Origin: Elusimicrobiota bacterium
GTDB taxonomy: Bacteria > Elusimicrobiota > Elusimicrobia > FEN-1173
Assembly: GCA_016715645.1 (NCBI GenBank)
Contig: JADJZR010000002.1
Span: 248,001 to 312,000 of the forward strand
Reading direction: 5' to 3'
Length of the DNA: 64,000 nucleotides
Shown here: one piece after another, positions 25,880 through 34,313 of the stretch
How positions within the stretch are numbered: the stretch's first letter is position 1
Layout of the letters: the number at the start of each line of letters is the position of its first letter
Notes under the pieces: model-generated
The model's database searches: none
What the model was told of the DNA's origin: nothing
The model's input: only the letters and a program-made list of their open reading frames with translations
Program-made: the position numbers and the translations under genes

Positions 25880-26304
25880 GGACGAACCTCCGCGGCCGAC
25901 CCCAAGGACGCACCGCGCCGTTTTACAACGGCCAGCCAAAGCCCAAGCCAGATCCCGCCGATCGCTAAAAAGGCCGCCGCGTCCAGCCAATGAACATGAA
26001 ACCCGTGGGGATGAAAGCTGGGCACGATCAGCCAAAACACATCGGCCGCCCGAAGAAGAAGGATCAACCCGGCGACCTTGGCCAACCGATGAACCCGACG
26101 TTTGTTGGCGCGGTCCAATAGGATCAAGAACGGCAGAAAAAATCCCACCCCGGCCAGGACCAACGCCAAAATCATCCAACCACCCGTTTGCCGGTGCAGA
26201 TACCAGGAAATTTCTTCAGGCATGTTGGCATACCAAAGGATGAGGTACTGTGAGAAACTCAGGTAAGCCCAAATCAAGACAAACGCCATCAGCAAATTAC
26301 CCAA
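25876..26304 (-). CDS. actF: ActF C-terminal part (alternative complex III), separated from its N-terminal part by a repeat
   Basis: This frame encodes DLGNLLMAFVLIWAYLSFSQYLILWYANMPEE and further helices, the recognisable C-terminal half of the NrfD-like ACIII quinone-binding subunit 2. The same frame is open upstream to about 26455 and reads through a palindromic repeat (FPQEGKENKSFPSPLGRGQGEG then FQENGDLFFEKPIHDLG). The coordinate start is a TTG inside conserved sequence and is probably not a true start. Restoring 5 bp missing from the repeat (see copy D) would join this frame to the upstream half. Confidence 0.75.
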   Translation of the reverse strand: MGNLLMAFVLIWAYLSFSQYLILWYANMPEEISWYLHRQTGGWMILALVLAGVGFFLPFLILLDRANKRRVHRLAKVAGLILLLRAADVFWLIVPSFHPHGFHVHWLDAAAFLAIGGIWLGLWLAVVKRRGASLGSAAEVRP

Positions 26305-26347
26305 ATCGTGGATGGGTTTTTCAAAGAATAAATCACCGTTTTCCTGA

Positions 26348-26455
26348 AACTGCTCAAGTCCCTCACCCTGCCCTCTCCCAAGAGGAGAGGGAAAACTTTT
26401 ATTTTCCTTCCCCTCTTGGGGGAAGGTGCCCCGAAGGGGCGGGGACCTGAGAATT
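26348..26455. repeat. dispersed palindromic repeat, copy D (inside actF)
   Basis: On the plus strand it runs from AACTGCTCAAGTCCCTCACC through CTCTCCCAAGAGGAGAGGG and TGCCCCGAAGGGGCGG to GGACCTGAG. Compared with copy G, the five bases TTGAG between GGGGCGG and GGACCTG are missing. That loss is a +1 frame change and is exactly what separates the two actF frames. Confidence 0.88.
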
Positions 26456-27127
26456 TACCGACCTGCTAAAAAAGTTCAAGGCCACAATCAAGAGTGCAAT
26501 CGTCCCCAGTAACTGTCCCACCAGGACCATCGCGCCAAAGATGGAAGATTGCCAGTGGGGTTCAATGGACATAACCCAGTCGACCATGGCAAAGCTGAAC
26601 GTCAACACGAAAAAGAAGAGGCCGGGAGCGCTCAGGTTTCTTCCTTTGCGAACCGACGTTTCGTCGCGCGGATCGGACCACCGGTTGAGCCGGTTCGCCA
26701 GAAGAGCCCAAAACCCGAAAAACACCGCCGCCCGCAAAAGGAAAAAAGGCCCGTTCAGGTAAAGATGTTTGTGTTGAAGGACGTGGTCGGCGGCCACCAC
26801 CTCGGGACGGGCCCAGGGATAAAGAACCGCTAGTCCCGCCAAGACGGGGAGGAACAAAACAGCCAGTCCCGGCACCGTGGAGGACCCGGCCTCAAGCAAC
26901 GGTCGAACCAGGTTGCCCCAGGCCCCGCCCACCACGTGATGAAGCATTAAAAGTCCGAGGCACCCGATTCCCATGCCAAACCAAAATATGTAGCCGGTGA
27001 GCCACGACTGAAAAAATTGGGTTCGGTCAGTAAAAAAACCCACCGCGCACGCCAACAGGCCGACACATCCCACGGCGTACGCCGTCCGAGAGGCTCGAGC
27101 GATCCGTTCCCTGATCCCAGTTACCAT
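26399..27127 (-). CDS. actF: ActF N-terminal part (alternative complex III quinone-binding subunit 2)
   Basis: The start at 27127 (ATG overlapping the actE stop) begins MVTGIRERIARASRTAYAVG. About five membrane helices follow, along with the ACIII signature MVDWVMSIEPHWQSSIFGAM near residue 195. ActF is an NrfD-like integral subunit proposed to bind quinol in the complex. The frame then enters a palindromic repeat and ends at TAA 26399 with the repeat-encoded tail PAPSGHLPPRGEGK. The remaining half is encoded in another frame at 25876-26304. The gene is functional only if the 5-bp difference is an assembly error or the halves assemble separately. Confidence 0.78.
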   Translation of the reverse strand: MVTGIRERIARASRTAYAVGCVGLLACAVGFFTDRTQFFQSWLTGYIFWFGMGIGCLGLLMLHHVVGGAWGNLVRPLLEAGSSTVPGLAVLFLPVLAGLAVLYPWARPEVVAADHVLQHKHLYLNGPFFLLRAAVFFGFWALLANRLNRWSDPRDETSVRKGRNLSAPGLFFFVLTFSFAMVDWVMSIEPHWQSSIFGAMVLVGQLLGTIALLIVALNFFSRSVNSQVPAPSGHLPPRGEGK

Positions 27128-27729
27128 TTGGACAAGTCCCCCAATGCGCCTGCCGTGGACACCTGAACCGGTTCGGCGGCCAACCGTTCCCGCTCGGGGG
27201 CCGGTATGGACGCCAACGGGGTGTCCTGACTTCGTTGAAGAACCCGCACCCAGGCGGCGACGGCCCAGCGGTCCTCCGGCGTCAGCCGGTCGCCGTAAGA
27301 ATCCATTCGGCCCCACCCGTTGGAGATGACGTTGACGAAATGGCCGGCGGGCGATTGGCGAAGGCGATCGATGTGAAACGACGGGGGTTTCGGAAATCCG
27401 CGACGGACCACCAACCCGTTGCCGGACCCGGCCCGGTCGTGACAAGGGGTGCAGTAAATTCCGAAACGGTCCCGACCCCGGTTTAACGTCTCTTCCGTCA
27501 CCGGGAAGGGAAAAAGGTCCGCCGGCTTGCCTTTGACGGTTCCGGAGACCAAGAGTTCGTCGTCGTTAAGATGCCCCCGAGCGACGGTCCCCGCAACCCT
27601 GGGACGGGACGCGCGGCCGTCTGAAAAAAAGTCGCTCCCATCGAGGGGTTTCAATTTTGGCTGGTTTTGCATATCGCAGGCGGCCATGACGACCAGGAGA
27701 ACGAGGGGGAAAAACTTACGGGAGGACAT
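27121..27729 (-). CDS. actE: ActE, monoheme cytochrome c lipoprotein of alternative complex III
   Basis: This 202-residue protein has a lipoprotein signal (LVLLVVMAACDMQ) and one heme motif (YCTPCHDRAGSGNG). The conserved G-W-G-R-M-x-x-Y segment (NGWGRMDSYGDRLTPEDRWAVAAWVRVLQ) and a C-terminal Met region fit the ACIII cytochrome c subunit. The start at 27729 is preferred over an upstream codon because it gives a proper signal peptide. It is preceded by the DUF3341 gene with a 14-bp overlap and followed directly by actF. It should shuttle electrons from ActA to the downstream acceptor in the periplasm. Confidence 0.85.
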   Translation of the reverse strand: MSSRKFFPLVLLVVMAACDMQNQPKLKPLDGSDFFSDGRASRPRVAGTVARGHLNDDELLVSGTVKGKPADLFPFPVTEETLNRGRDRFGIYCTPCHDRAGSGNGLVVRRGFPKPPSFHIDRLRQSPAGHFVNVISNGWGRMDSYGDRLTPEDRWAVAAWVRVLQRSQDTPLASIPAPERERLAAEPVQVSTAGALGDLSKW

Positions 27730-28246
27730 CGTGCACCTTCGCGGCCCCAAGTCCCGCCAAGAAACGGCGGGTCTCTGTGCTGTTGAACAGAGGATCGGCC
27801 GATTCGACCGTCAAAAAGAATCCGTCCCGGGACGCTTTGTCGAATTCGGGGACATTGAAAACCGGGTGATAGGGTTGGGGAAGACCGTTCAGAGCCAGCA
27901 TTCCCGCGACCGCGGCGGAAGCCGCGAACAAAATAGTCAATTCAAAGGTCACCGGGACAAAGGCGGGCCAACTGACCAACGGCTTTCCGCCGATGTTCAA
28001 GGGGTAGGCCACCGCCGAGGCGTGGTATTGAAGAAAAAACCCTCCGACCGCGCCCGCCACACCGGCGGCGAAAACCAGCAAGGGCAACTGGGTCCGGGGA
28101 TGGCCCAAGGCTTCGCTCAATCCTTCCACGGGAAACGGGGTGTGTGCGTCCAAACGGCGATAACCCGCCCGGCGGGCCTGATCGGCCGCGGCCATGAGCG
28201 CCTGCTCGTCGGCGAACTCCGCCATCAGGCCCCAGAGGTCAGCCAT
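27716..28246 (-). CDS. actD: ActD (DUF3341), membrane subunit of alternative complex III
   Basis: This 176-residue protein has the DUF3341 layout. A short cytoplasmic domain (LWGLMAEFADEQALMAAADQARRAGYRRLDAHTPFPVEGL) is followed by two hydrophobic hairpin helices (LPLLVFAAGVAGAVGGFFLQ; FVPVTFELTILFAASAAVAGML) and a C-terminal domain with PVFNVPEFDKASRDGFFLTVE. The order between ActC and ActE matches ACIII operons. The ATG overlaps the actC stop by 8 bp. Confidence 0.9.
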   Translation of the reverse strand: MADLWGLMAEFADEQALMAAADQARRAGYRRLDAHTPFPVEGLSEALGHPRTQLPLLVFAAGVAGAVGGFFLQYHASAVAYPLNIGGKPLVSWPAFVPVTFELTILFAASAAVAGMLALNGLPQPYHPVFNVPEFDKASRDGFFLTVESADPLFNSTETRRFLAGLGAAKVHDVLP

Positions 28247-29576
28247 GGCGTTCCTCCGCGGCCAATTGCCGAATTTCGAAAATGGATATCATCGGAAGCA
28301 CCCGAATGAACAGAAACAAAAGGGAGAAGAAAAGCCCCAAGGACCCAAGAAACAGGGTCCAATCCCAGAAGGTGGGCGTGTACATTCCCCAGCTTGACGG
28401 CAGGGCCCCGCGGTGAAGGCTGGTGATGACGATCACGAACCGTTCCAGCCACATACCGACGTTGACCCCGATGGCGATGAAGAAAAGGGCCCACGTGCTT
28501 TGGCGAATGGATTTGACCCACAAGGTCTGGGGAAGAAGAACGTTGAACCCCATCAGGGCCCAATAAGACCAGGCGTAGGGGCCCAACATCCGGGTTCGGA
28601 TCATGGCGATTTCGTTGACCCCGCCCGAGTACCAATCGGTGAACGTTTCAATGGCGTATCCGTAAGCGACGATGAGACCGGTGGCCAGCATAACTTTGGC
28701 CATGAGGTCGATGTGCCGATCGGTGATGAAATCGCCGAGCCCGTAGAGTTTCCGCAACGGAATAACAAGAGTCAAGACCATGGCGAACCCCGAAAACACC
28801 GCGCCCGCCACGAAGTAGGGGGGGAAAATGGTGGAATGCCACCCAGGCAATTGGGACACGGCGAAATCGAAGCTCACCACGCTGTGCACCGAAACCACCA
28901 GCGGCGTCGCCAATCCGGCCAAGAGCAGATAGGCGCTCTCGTATCGTTGCCAGTGCCGAGCCGACCCCCGCCAGCCCATGGCCAGAAGTCCGTAGAACCA
29001 CTGGATAAACCGGTTCTTGGCCTGGTCGCGCATGGAGGCCATGTCAGGGATCAAACCCACGAACCAAAATAAAAGAGAAACGGTGGCGTAAGTCGAAACG
29101 GCAAACACGTCCCACAAAAGGGGGCTTCGAAATTGCGGCCACAGGGCCATCGTATCGGGGTAGGGGAACATATAGAACGCTTTCCACGGTCGGCCCACAT
29201 GGAGGGCGGGAAACAGTCCCGCGCAGGCGACGGCGAAGAGGGTCATGGCCTCCGCAAAACGGTTAATGGAGTTTCGCCATTTTTGGTGCATCAGTAAAAG
29301 GATGGCCGAAATCAGGGTGCCGGCGTGACCGATGCCGACCCACCACACGAAGTTGATGATGGCAAACCCCCACGCGATGGGGACGTTGATACCCCAGACG
29401 CCCAACCCGCGGACCAGCAACCAGCCCACGGAAACGAGCAGGAGCATCATAAGCCCAAACGCGGCCGCCACGCCCAGAAACCAGGCCCGGGGCGTGTGCC
29501 GGGTCAAGATCAGGGAACTGATCTTGTCGGTAATGGTTTTATTGGAATGCCCGGGGGCCAAAATGGGTGAATTCAT
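28239..29576 (-). CDS. actC: ActC, NrfD-like quinone-binding subunit of alternative complex III
   Basis: This 445-residue integral membrane protein of about ten helices belongs to the NrfD/PsrC family. Recognisable stretches include GVWGINVPIAWGFAIINFVWWVGIGHAGTLISAILLL (split), FPALHVGRPWKAFYMFPYP and WYSGGVNEIAMI. The start at 29576 overlaps the actB stop codon (ATGA) and is chosen over an upstream in-frame codon lying inside actB. ActC is proposed to bind menaquinol next to the ActB FeS clusters. The sequence appears full-length and intact. Confidence 0.92.
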   Translation of the reverse strand: MNSPILAPGHSNKTITDKISSLILTRHTPRAWFLGVAAAFGLMMLLLVSVGWLLVRGLGVWGINVPIAWGFAIINFVWWVGIGHAGTLISAILLLMHQKWRNSINRFAEAMTLFAVACAGLFPALHVGRPWKAFYMFPYPDTMALWPQFRSPLLWDVFAVSTYATVSLLFWFVGLIPDMASMRDQAKNRFIQWFYGLLAMGWRGSARHWQRYESAYLLLAGLATPLVVSVHSVVSFDFAVSQLPGWHSTIFPPYFVAGAVFSGFAMVLTLVIPLRKLYGLGDFITDRHIDLMAKVMLATGLIVAYGYAIETFTDWYSGGVNEIAMIRTRMLGPYAWSYWALMGFNVLLPQTLWVKSIRQSTWALFFIAIGVNVGMWLERFVIVITSLHRGALPSSWGMYTPTFWDWTLFLGSLGLFFSLLFLFIRVLPMISIFEIRQLAAEERHG

Positions 29577-31486
29577 TGGACGATCTCCGGGTTGGGGTTG
29601 CGCAGACGGGCTTGATAGGTGGTGCGCGGGCGCGTGCCCAAATGGGCGAGCAGGCTGTAATTGCGGGGGTCCTGGTGGGCCTTGGACACCCGGCTGGATT
29701 TGTCTTTTAAATTCCCGAAAACGATGGCCTGGGCCGGGCAGGACTGGGCGCAGGCGGGTGTGATTTCTCCGTCGCGAACCAGCCGATTTTGTTTGTCCGC
29801 ACCGATTCGGGCGGACTGAATGCGTTGGACACAATAGGTGCATTTTTCCATAACGCCCCGGCTTCGCACGGTGACGTCGGGATTTTGCATCAGTTTGAGC
29901 GGCCCCTGGACTTTATCGCTGTATTCAAAGAAATTAAACCGCCGCACTTTGTAGGAACAGTTGTTGGAACAGTAGCGCGTTCCGATGCAACGGTTGTAGG
30001 TCATCTGGTTCAACCCGTCTTCGCTGTGGGACGTGGCGGCCACGGGACACACCGGTTCACAGGGAGCGTCTTCGCAGTGCATGCACGGAACAGGTTGACT
30101 TAAAGAACGCGGCGCGTTCGGATCGCCGGTGTAATAACTGTCCACCCGGATCCAATGCATTTCCCGTCCCTTGGCCACCTGGGCTTTGCCCACAACGGGA
30201 ATGTTGTTTTCGGATTGGCAGGCCAGCACGCACGCACTGCAACCGGTGCAGGCGTTTAAATCGATGCCCATGCCCCAGGCGTAATCGTCCGACTGTTTGG
30301 GTTTCGAGTAACGGTTAAGGGTCTCCTCCGGGCCGGGCTCTTTTTCGCCCCGGGTGGCGAAAGCGGGATCTTTCTTAAACTCGTCCAGGTCCCCTTCCCG
30401 GACCAGGTCCCGCCCGTCCATTGCGAAATGAAGTTGCGTCGCGGCCAGGGGCAGACGGCGCCCTGTTTTCCGAATGGAAACACCGGTACCGTGGTTAAAG
30501 GCGTTGGTATCCCTTAATAAATAAGCGTTGAACCCGACCCCGTTGCCCACCAGGCCGGCCTTTGTGCGCCCGTAGCCCAAAGAAAGAGTGACCGCGTTGT
30601 CGACGTGGCCCGGAACAATCCAAACCGGGCCTTCCACAGTCCGGCCCTTGAATTCAATTTCCACCACCTGCTCGTTGACCACCCCCAGGGATTGAGCCTG
30701 ACGGGGCCCCATGAATACGGCGTTGTCCCACGTCAGCTTGGTGACGGGTTTCGGCAATTCCTGTAGCCACCCGTTGTTGGACCCGCGCCCATCGCCCACC
30801 GTCGGATCGGCACGGAAAACGATTTCCATGCCCGCTGAACCCGAACCCTGAGGGGTCTGGGCCACATCCCGGGCTAAAACCGGCGTCTGGAGAGCCTGGG
30901 CCGACCCCGCCAAAATTCCGTCGTGCAGGCATTTTTTCCAAAGGCTTTCAAAATCCACGGCGCGGGTTTCTTTTTTCCAATAGTCATGGACCAGGTCCCG
31001 CGGGGACCGGGGCGTTGCGTCCACGAGGGCCGACACCACTTCTAACGCTGTTTTACCGTCGTAAAGGGGGGCGATCTGAGGTTGAACAAACGACACCGTT
31101 CCATCGTAGGCCCGCAGGTCGCCCCAGGATTCCAGGGGGTGGGCTTGGGGAATGTGCCATTGGCAGTGGGCCGATGTTTCGTCGTCGTACAACCCTAACC
31201 GAGCGGAAAAAGCCGCTTTTTTCATCAACTCGCCGAACTCGAAATCCGCCGGGGCCGTGTAGGACGGGTTGCCTCCAAGAACCAGAAGAAGATCCACCCT
31301 GTTATTCTTTAAGTCCTCGGCCAACTCCCCCAGGGACTCCGCGGAGGGGGAGGAAACAACAGAGGACTCCGAATACGCCACCGTTGTCCCGCCGTTGCCC
31401 AGAGCGTGGTTGATGACGTGGGTCAAAGCATGGACAAGGGGGGGCTGGTGCGGCCCCGCAAGGACCAACGACGCGCCGCGATTTTT
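29573..31486 (-). CDS. actB: ActB, C-terminal part (molybdopterin-like remainder plus FeS ferredoxin domain), frameshifted
   Basis: This frame continues the ActB protein with SLVLAGPHQPPLVHALTHVINHALG (split), then the rest of the MopB-like domain. A ferredoxin-like domain follows with CTGCSACVLACQ, CMHCEDAPCEPVCP, CIGTRYCSNNC and CTYCVQRI...CAQSCP cysteine groups. As in other ActB proteins, the two halves resemble a molybdoenzyme without cofactor joined to a four-cluster ferredoxin. It lies one frame away from the N-terminal part; the join is at the A6 run on the minus strand (plus 31482-31487). Restoring one A gives a single protein of about 990 residues. Confidence 0.85.
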   Translation of the reverse strand, partial: KNRGASLVLAGPHQPPLVHALTHVINHALGNGGTTVAYSESSVVSSPSAESLGELAEDLKNNRVDLLLVLGGNPSYTAPADFEFGELMKKAAFSARLGLYDDETSAHCQWHIPQAHPLESWGDLRAYDGTVSFVQPQIAPLYDGKTALEVVSALVDATPRSPRDLVHDYWKKETRAVDFESLWKKCLHDGILAGSAQALQTPVLARDVAQTPQGSGSAGMEIVFRADPTVGDGRGSNNGWLQELPKPVTKLTWDNAVFMGPRQAQSLGVVNEQVVEIEFKGRTVEGPVWIVPGHVDNAVTLSLGYGRTKAGLVGNGVGFNAYLLRDTNAFNHGTGVSIRKTGRRLPLAATQLHFAMDGRDLVREGDLDEFKKDPAFATRGEKEPGPEETLNRYSKPKQSDDYAWGMGIDLNACTGCSACVLACQSENNIPVVGKAQVAKGREMHWIRVDSYYTGDPNAPRSLSQPVPCMHCEDAPCEPVCPVAATSHSEDGLNQMTYNRCIGTRYCSNNCSYKVRRFNFFEYSDKVQGPLKLMQNPDVTVRSRGVMEKCTYCVQRIQSARIGADKQNRLVRDGEITPACAQSCPAQAIVFGNLKDKSSRVSKAHQDPRNYSLLAHLGTRPRTTYQARLRNPNPEIVQ

Positions 31487-32538
31487 TCCAAATCTTTTTG
31501 GAGCGCTCTGACCCAGGGGGCCATGTCGCTGGGGAGCTCGATCCCTTCGCCCACCGAAGCGCCGAGGGAACGAGCCAAGGTTCGAGCCAAGGATTCAATG
31601 TGGTCGTTGCGTAGGGGATAGCGGTGATCCGCCATGTGCCCCGTAACGCTCGGCATGGGCTCCACGGCGTAAAGACGGTTCATTCCCCGGGCCGACCCCG
31701 GCCGGCGGCGGGCCGCGAAATCCCGGGCGTAGGTCAGGCTTCCCGGCAAACCGCCAAGGAAATCCGAGTCCAGGGACAAAATAACGTCGGCCCGGGTAAA
31801 ATCGTATCGGACGTCCAGGGGTTTGCCGAACGCCAACCGGGCCCCGTCCAGTGCGTTGGCAAGGCCGCAGGGCTCGTAATGATGCCAGCGGGCCTGGGGA
31901 TAAATTTTTTGGAACCGGCGGATGTGGTCGGCCAAAGTGGGGGACGTGACGGTTTCCGTCAGAAATCGGATCCCGCCGCCGTTTTTGGCCTTTTGGTTTT
32001 TCAATGCCTCGGCCAAGGCGGCCAAAAACTCGTTCCACGTGGACGGCAACCCGTTGTGGGTGACCGCTTTGGATCGGTCCGGATCATACATTTCCAAAAC
32101 GGCGGCTTGCATGAAGAGATCGCTGGTTCCGGCCCCGTCGGGATGGTTCGGCCCTCCCTCAATTTTTGTCGGACGGCCCATTTGATTTTCAACCAGAACG
32201 CCCCGGGCATAACCCATGAACGGCAGGGCCGAGGCGAAAAAGAGCGGTTTGCCCGGAATCAAATCTTCCGGGGCTTTGTTGTAGGGAATAATGGTGTCCA
32301 GGGGCCGACGGCACGCCGTCAAAAACGCCATGCCAAACGAGGCGCCCATGACTTTCAATAACGATCGCCGGGACAGGGGGTCAAGGACGAATTGGAACTC
32401 CGTTGGAAATTCCCGGGCCACGGCTTCTTGGAACGCCGGCGTGTCCGCCAGTTCATCAAGACTGCGCCAATAGTCCTTGCCCGCGGTTAAAGCCGGAGGG
32501 GACTTGTGTTCCGAAACGGTGGGGGTCGGGTCGCTCAT
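31487..32538 (-). CDS. actB: ActB, N-terminal part (Tat signal and molybdopterin-like domain), frameshifted
   Basis: The frame starts at the ATG overlapping the actA stop (MSDPTPTVSEHK). It carries a twin-arginine signal (SRRSLLKVMGASFGMAFLTACRRP) and the beginning of the MopB-like domain (PFMGYARGVLVENQMGRPTKIEGGPNHP split; SDLFMQAAVLEMYDPDRS). It leaves the frame after LEKIAARR at an A6 homopolymer. The next 14 codons are out-of-frame readthrough to a TGA. ActB carries the FeS relay that moves electrons from menaquinol to the ActA hemes. A tatA-tatC pair just upstream would serve its export. Confidence 0.85.
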
Positions 32539-33188
32539 CGGTGACACGCGTTGCAATCCAATTTACTTCGCACCTTATAGTCCTTGGCCAACTCCACTCC
32601 GGTCCGCTGGGCCGAGTCTTTAGCAGGATCCCAGGTCGCCGAAAACACGGCCTCCCGGGGACGCAGGTTCCGTTCCGGATGTTTGTGGCATTCGAGGCAC
32701 CAGCGCATGTGAAGGGTTTTTTCTTTCCACACAACGTCCATGTCCGCCACAGGCCCATGGCACGACACGCACCCCACCCCTTTCTGGACGTGGATGCTGT
32801 GATCGAAATAGACAAAGTCCGGAAGGGAATGAACCCTCTGCCATTTCAACGGCTGATCGGTTTTGAACGCTTGGCGAACGGGTTCCAGGAGCGGGGAATC
32901 TTTCTTGATTTCCGTGTGGCACGTCATGCACGTTTTGATCGGCGGAATTCCCGCGAACGAAGAGGTTTCCACGCTTGTGTGGCAGTATCGGCAATCCATA
33001 CCCAATCCTTTGACGTGCTGTTGGTGGCTAAACGGTACGGGTTGGGCCCGTTTGACCTTTTGTCCGGTGACCAAGGGACTGTTATAGATAATATAAAAAA
33101 CCCCGGCGCCGACGATGGCCACAACAGCCACCGCCGCTCCGCTGGCCTTCGAAATCCAGTTTGTGTTCCGATGAAATATCTGCGCCAT
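32535..33188 (-). CDS. actA: ActA, pentaheme cytochrome c of alternative complex III
   Basis: This 217-residue protein has an N-terminal anchor helix (GAAVAVVAIVGAGVFYIIY) and five CxxCH motifs (CRYCH, CMTCH, CVSCH, CLECH, CNACH). The SPLVTGQKVKRAQPVPFSHQQHV region and the distal His residues match the ActA family. It should receive electrons from ActB and pass them to ActE. It is the first subunit gene of the complex and overlaps actB by 4 bp. A gap of about 80 bp separates it from tatC. Confidence 0.93.
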   Translation of the reverse strand: MAQIFHRNTNWISKASGAAVAVVAIVGAGVFYIIYNSPLVTGQKVKRAQPVPFSHQQHVKGLGMDCRYCHTSVETSSFAGIPPIKTCMTCHTEIKKDSPLLEPVRQAFKTDQPLKWQRVHSLPDFVYFDHSIHVQKGVGCVSCHGPVADMDVVWKEKTLHMRWCLECHKHPERNLRPREAVFSATWDPAKDSAQRTGVELAKDYKVRSKLDCNACHR

Positions 33189-33268
33189 TGATCAACCCCG
33201 AAAGGAGGCGAAAGGATACAAACTTTGGAAACGATTCGAAAGCCGGTATTTTTTTGCCACGCTCTTTT

Positions 33269-34021
33269 TCAGTCGATGGGGGTGGAGCGGGGTCGAACCC
33301 AGCGGGCCACCCACAGGGAGACCTCATAGAGAACATAGGTGGGAAGCGCCAACAACAGCTGGGTGAGAATGTCGGGACCGGGCGTGACAATGGCGGCCGC
33401 CACAAGGATCAAGATAAAAGCCACCCGCCGATAGCGGGCGAGGGTCTCCGGTAAAATAATGCCCCAGCGCGAAAGCGCGACCAACACCACGGGAAACTGA
33501 AACAAGAACCCCAATCCCAAGCATGTCCACAAAGAAAAAGACAGGGCCGATTCCACCGAAATCATCGGCTTTAGCGTGGCGTTTGCGCAAGCCATTAAGA
33601 ACCGCAGTCCGGCCGGAAGGACAAAAAACCAACCCAAACAGACGCCTCCCACGAAAAGGGCGTAGGAGGCCGGCAGGATGGCCATCAGGGCCCGACGTTC
33701 CCGAACGCTCAAAGCCACAGCAACAAATCGCCAGAGATGGTACAGCATGACGGGGGCGCTCACGAACACCCCGAGAAATATGGCCATTTTCAGTCGAGCC
33801 AGAAAGGCCCCGGTGGGAGTTAAAAATACCAATGGACCGGTGGAACGGGAAAGCGATTCGAAAAAAGGGCGGGTGTAAAATGATCCGACCACCGTGGCGG
33901 TCACCGCGACACCCAGGGACCATAACAAGCGCCGACGCAGTTCGACCAGGTGGTCGCTAAGCGGGCGAGCCCGGTCCGGGGGTTCTGAAACCAACCAACG
34001 AAACACCGGGGCGGGGTTCAC
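33269..34021 (-). CDS. tatC: TatC, twin-arginine translocase receptor subunit
   Basis: The product has six membrane helices with TatC hallmarks: DHLVELRRRLLWSLG at the N-terminus, LTPTGAFLARLKMAIFLGVFVSAPVMLYHLWRFV (split), FRFL-like and ITPGPDILTQLLLALPTYVLYEVSL at the end. The GTG at 34021 gives a 250-residue protein of normal length. A longer frame to 34225 overlaps tatA and is unlikely. A second GTG at 34006 is also possible. TatC recognises the RR signal and assembles TatA pores. Its place just before actA suggests coexpression with the Tat-dependent ActB. Confidence 0.88.
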   Translation of the reverse strand: MNPAPVFRWLVSEPPDRARPLSDHLVELRRRLLWSLGVAVTATVVGSFYTRPFFESLSRSTGPLVFLTPTGAFLARLKMAIFLGVFVSAPVMLYHLWRFVAVALSVRERRALMAILPASYALFVGGVCLGWFFVLPAGLRFLMACANATLKPMISVESALSFSLWTCLGLGFLFQFPVVLVALSRWGIILPETLARYRRVAFILILVAAAIVTPGPDILTQLLLALPTYVLYEVSLWVARWVRPRSTPID

Positions 34022-34067
34022 AGCCGGTCGGCCTGATGCGGTCGAACCCCCGAGATAAACGCGGGGT

Positions 34068-34262
34068 TCAAGATTTTTTTTCCGGGTCCGGTTTAACGTC
34101 GGGCCCCGAGGCCACGTTCTCTTCCGTATTTTGAAGAGAACTTTTAAACGCCGAAATGGCTTTGCCCAAGCTTTTGCCGATTTCCGGCAACTTGTTGGGG
34201 CCAAAGAAAACGAGTGCGACAACAAGAATCAACAACAGTTCCGGCCACCCCAGTCCAAACAT
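34068..34262 (-). CDS. tatA: TatA/TatE, twin-arginine translocase pore subunit
   Basis: This 64-residue protein has the canonical TatA layout: MFGLGWPELLLILVVALVFFGPNKLPEIGKSLGKAI (split) with the FGPNKLPE hinge between the membrane helix and the amphipathic helix, then a charged tail (PDPEKKS). A good ribosome site (AAGGAGGAA) precedes the ATG. It is the first gene of the tat-act-bd-like operon on this strand. Confidence 0.93.
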   Translation of the reverse strand: MFGLGWPELLLILVVALVFFGPNKLPEIGKSLGKAISAFKSSLQNTEENVASGPDVKPDPEKKS

Positions 34263-34313
34263 AGTTCCTCCTTTTAAAAATCGATCAATTCAAATTACAA
34301 AAATAAAGCAAGT

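Noticed and set aside
25880..26179. N-terminal extension of the small ActG-position protein
   Set aside because: The extension is Gly/Arg/Ser-rich, out of frame with actF C-terminal coding sequence, and lies wholly within it; the ATG at 25879 has a stop-start overlap.
34022..34225. Longer TatC start
   Set aside because: It would overlap tatA by about 160 bp and add a basic, non-TatC N-terminus; the GTG at 34021 gives the normal 250-residue length.
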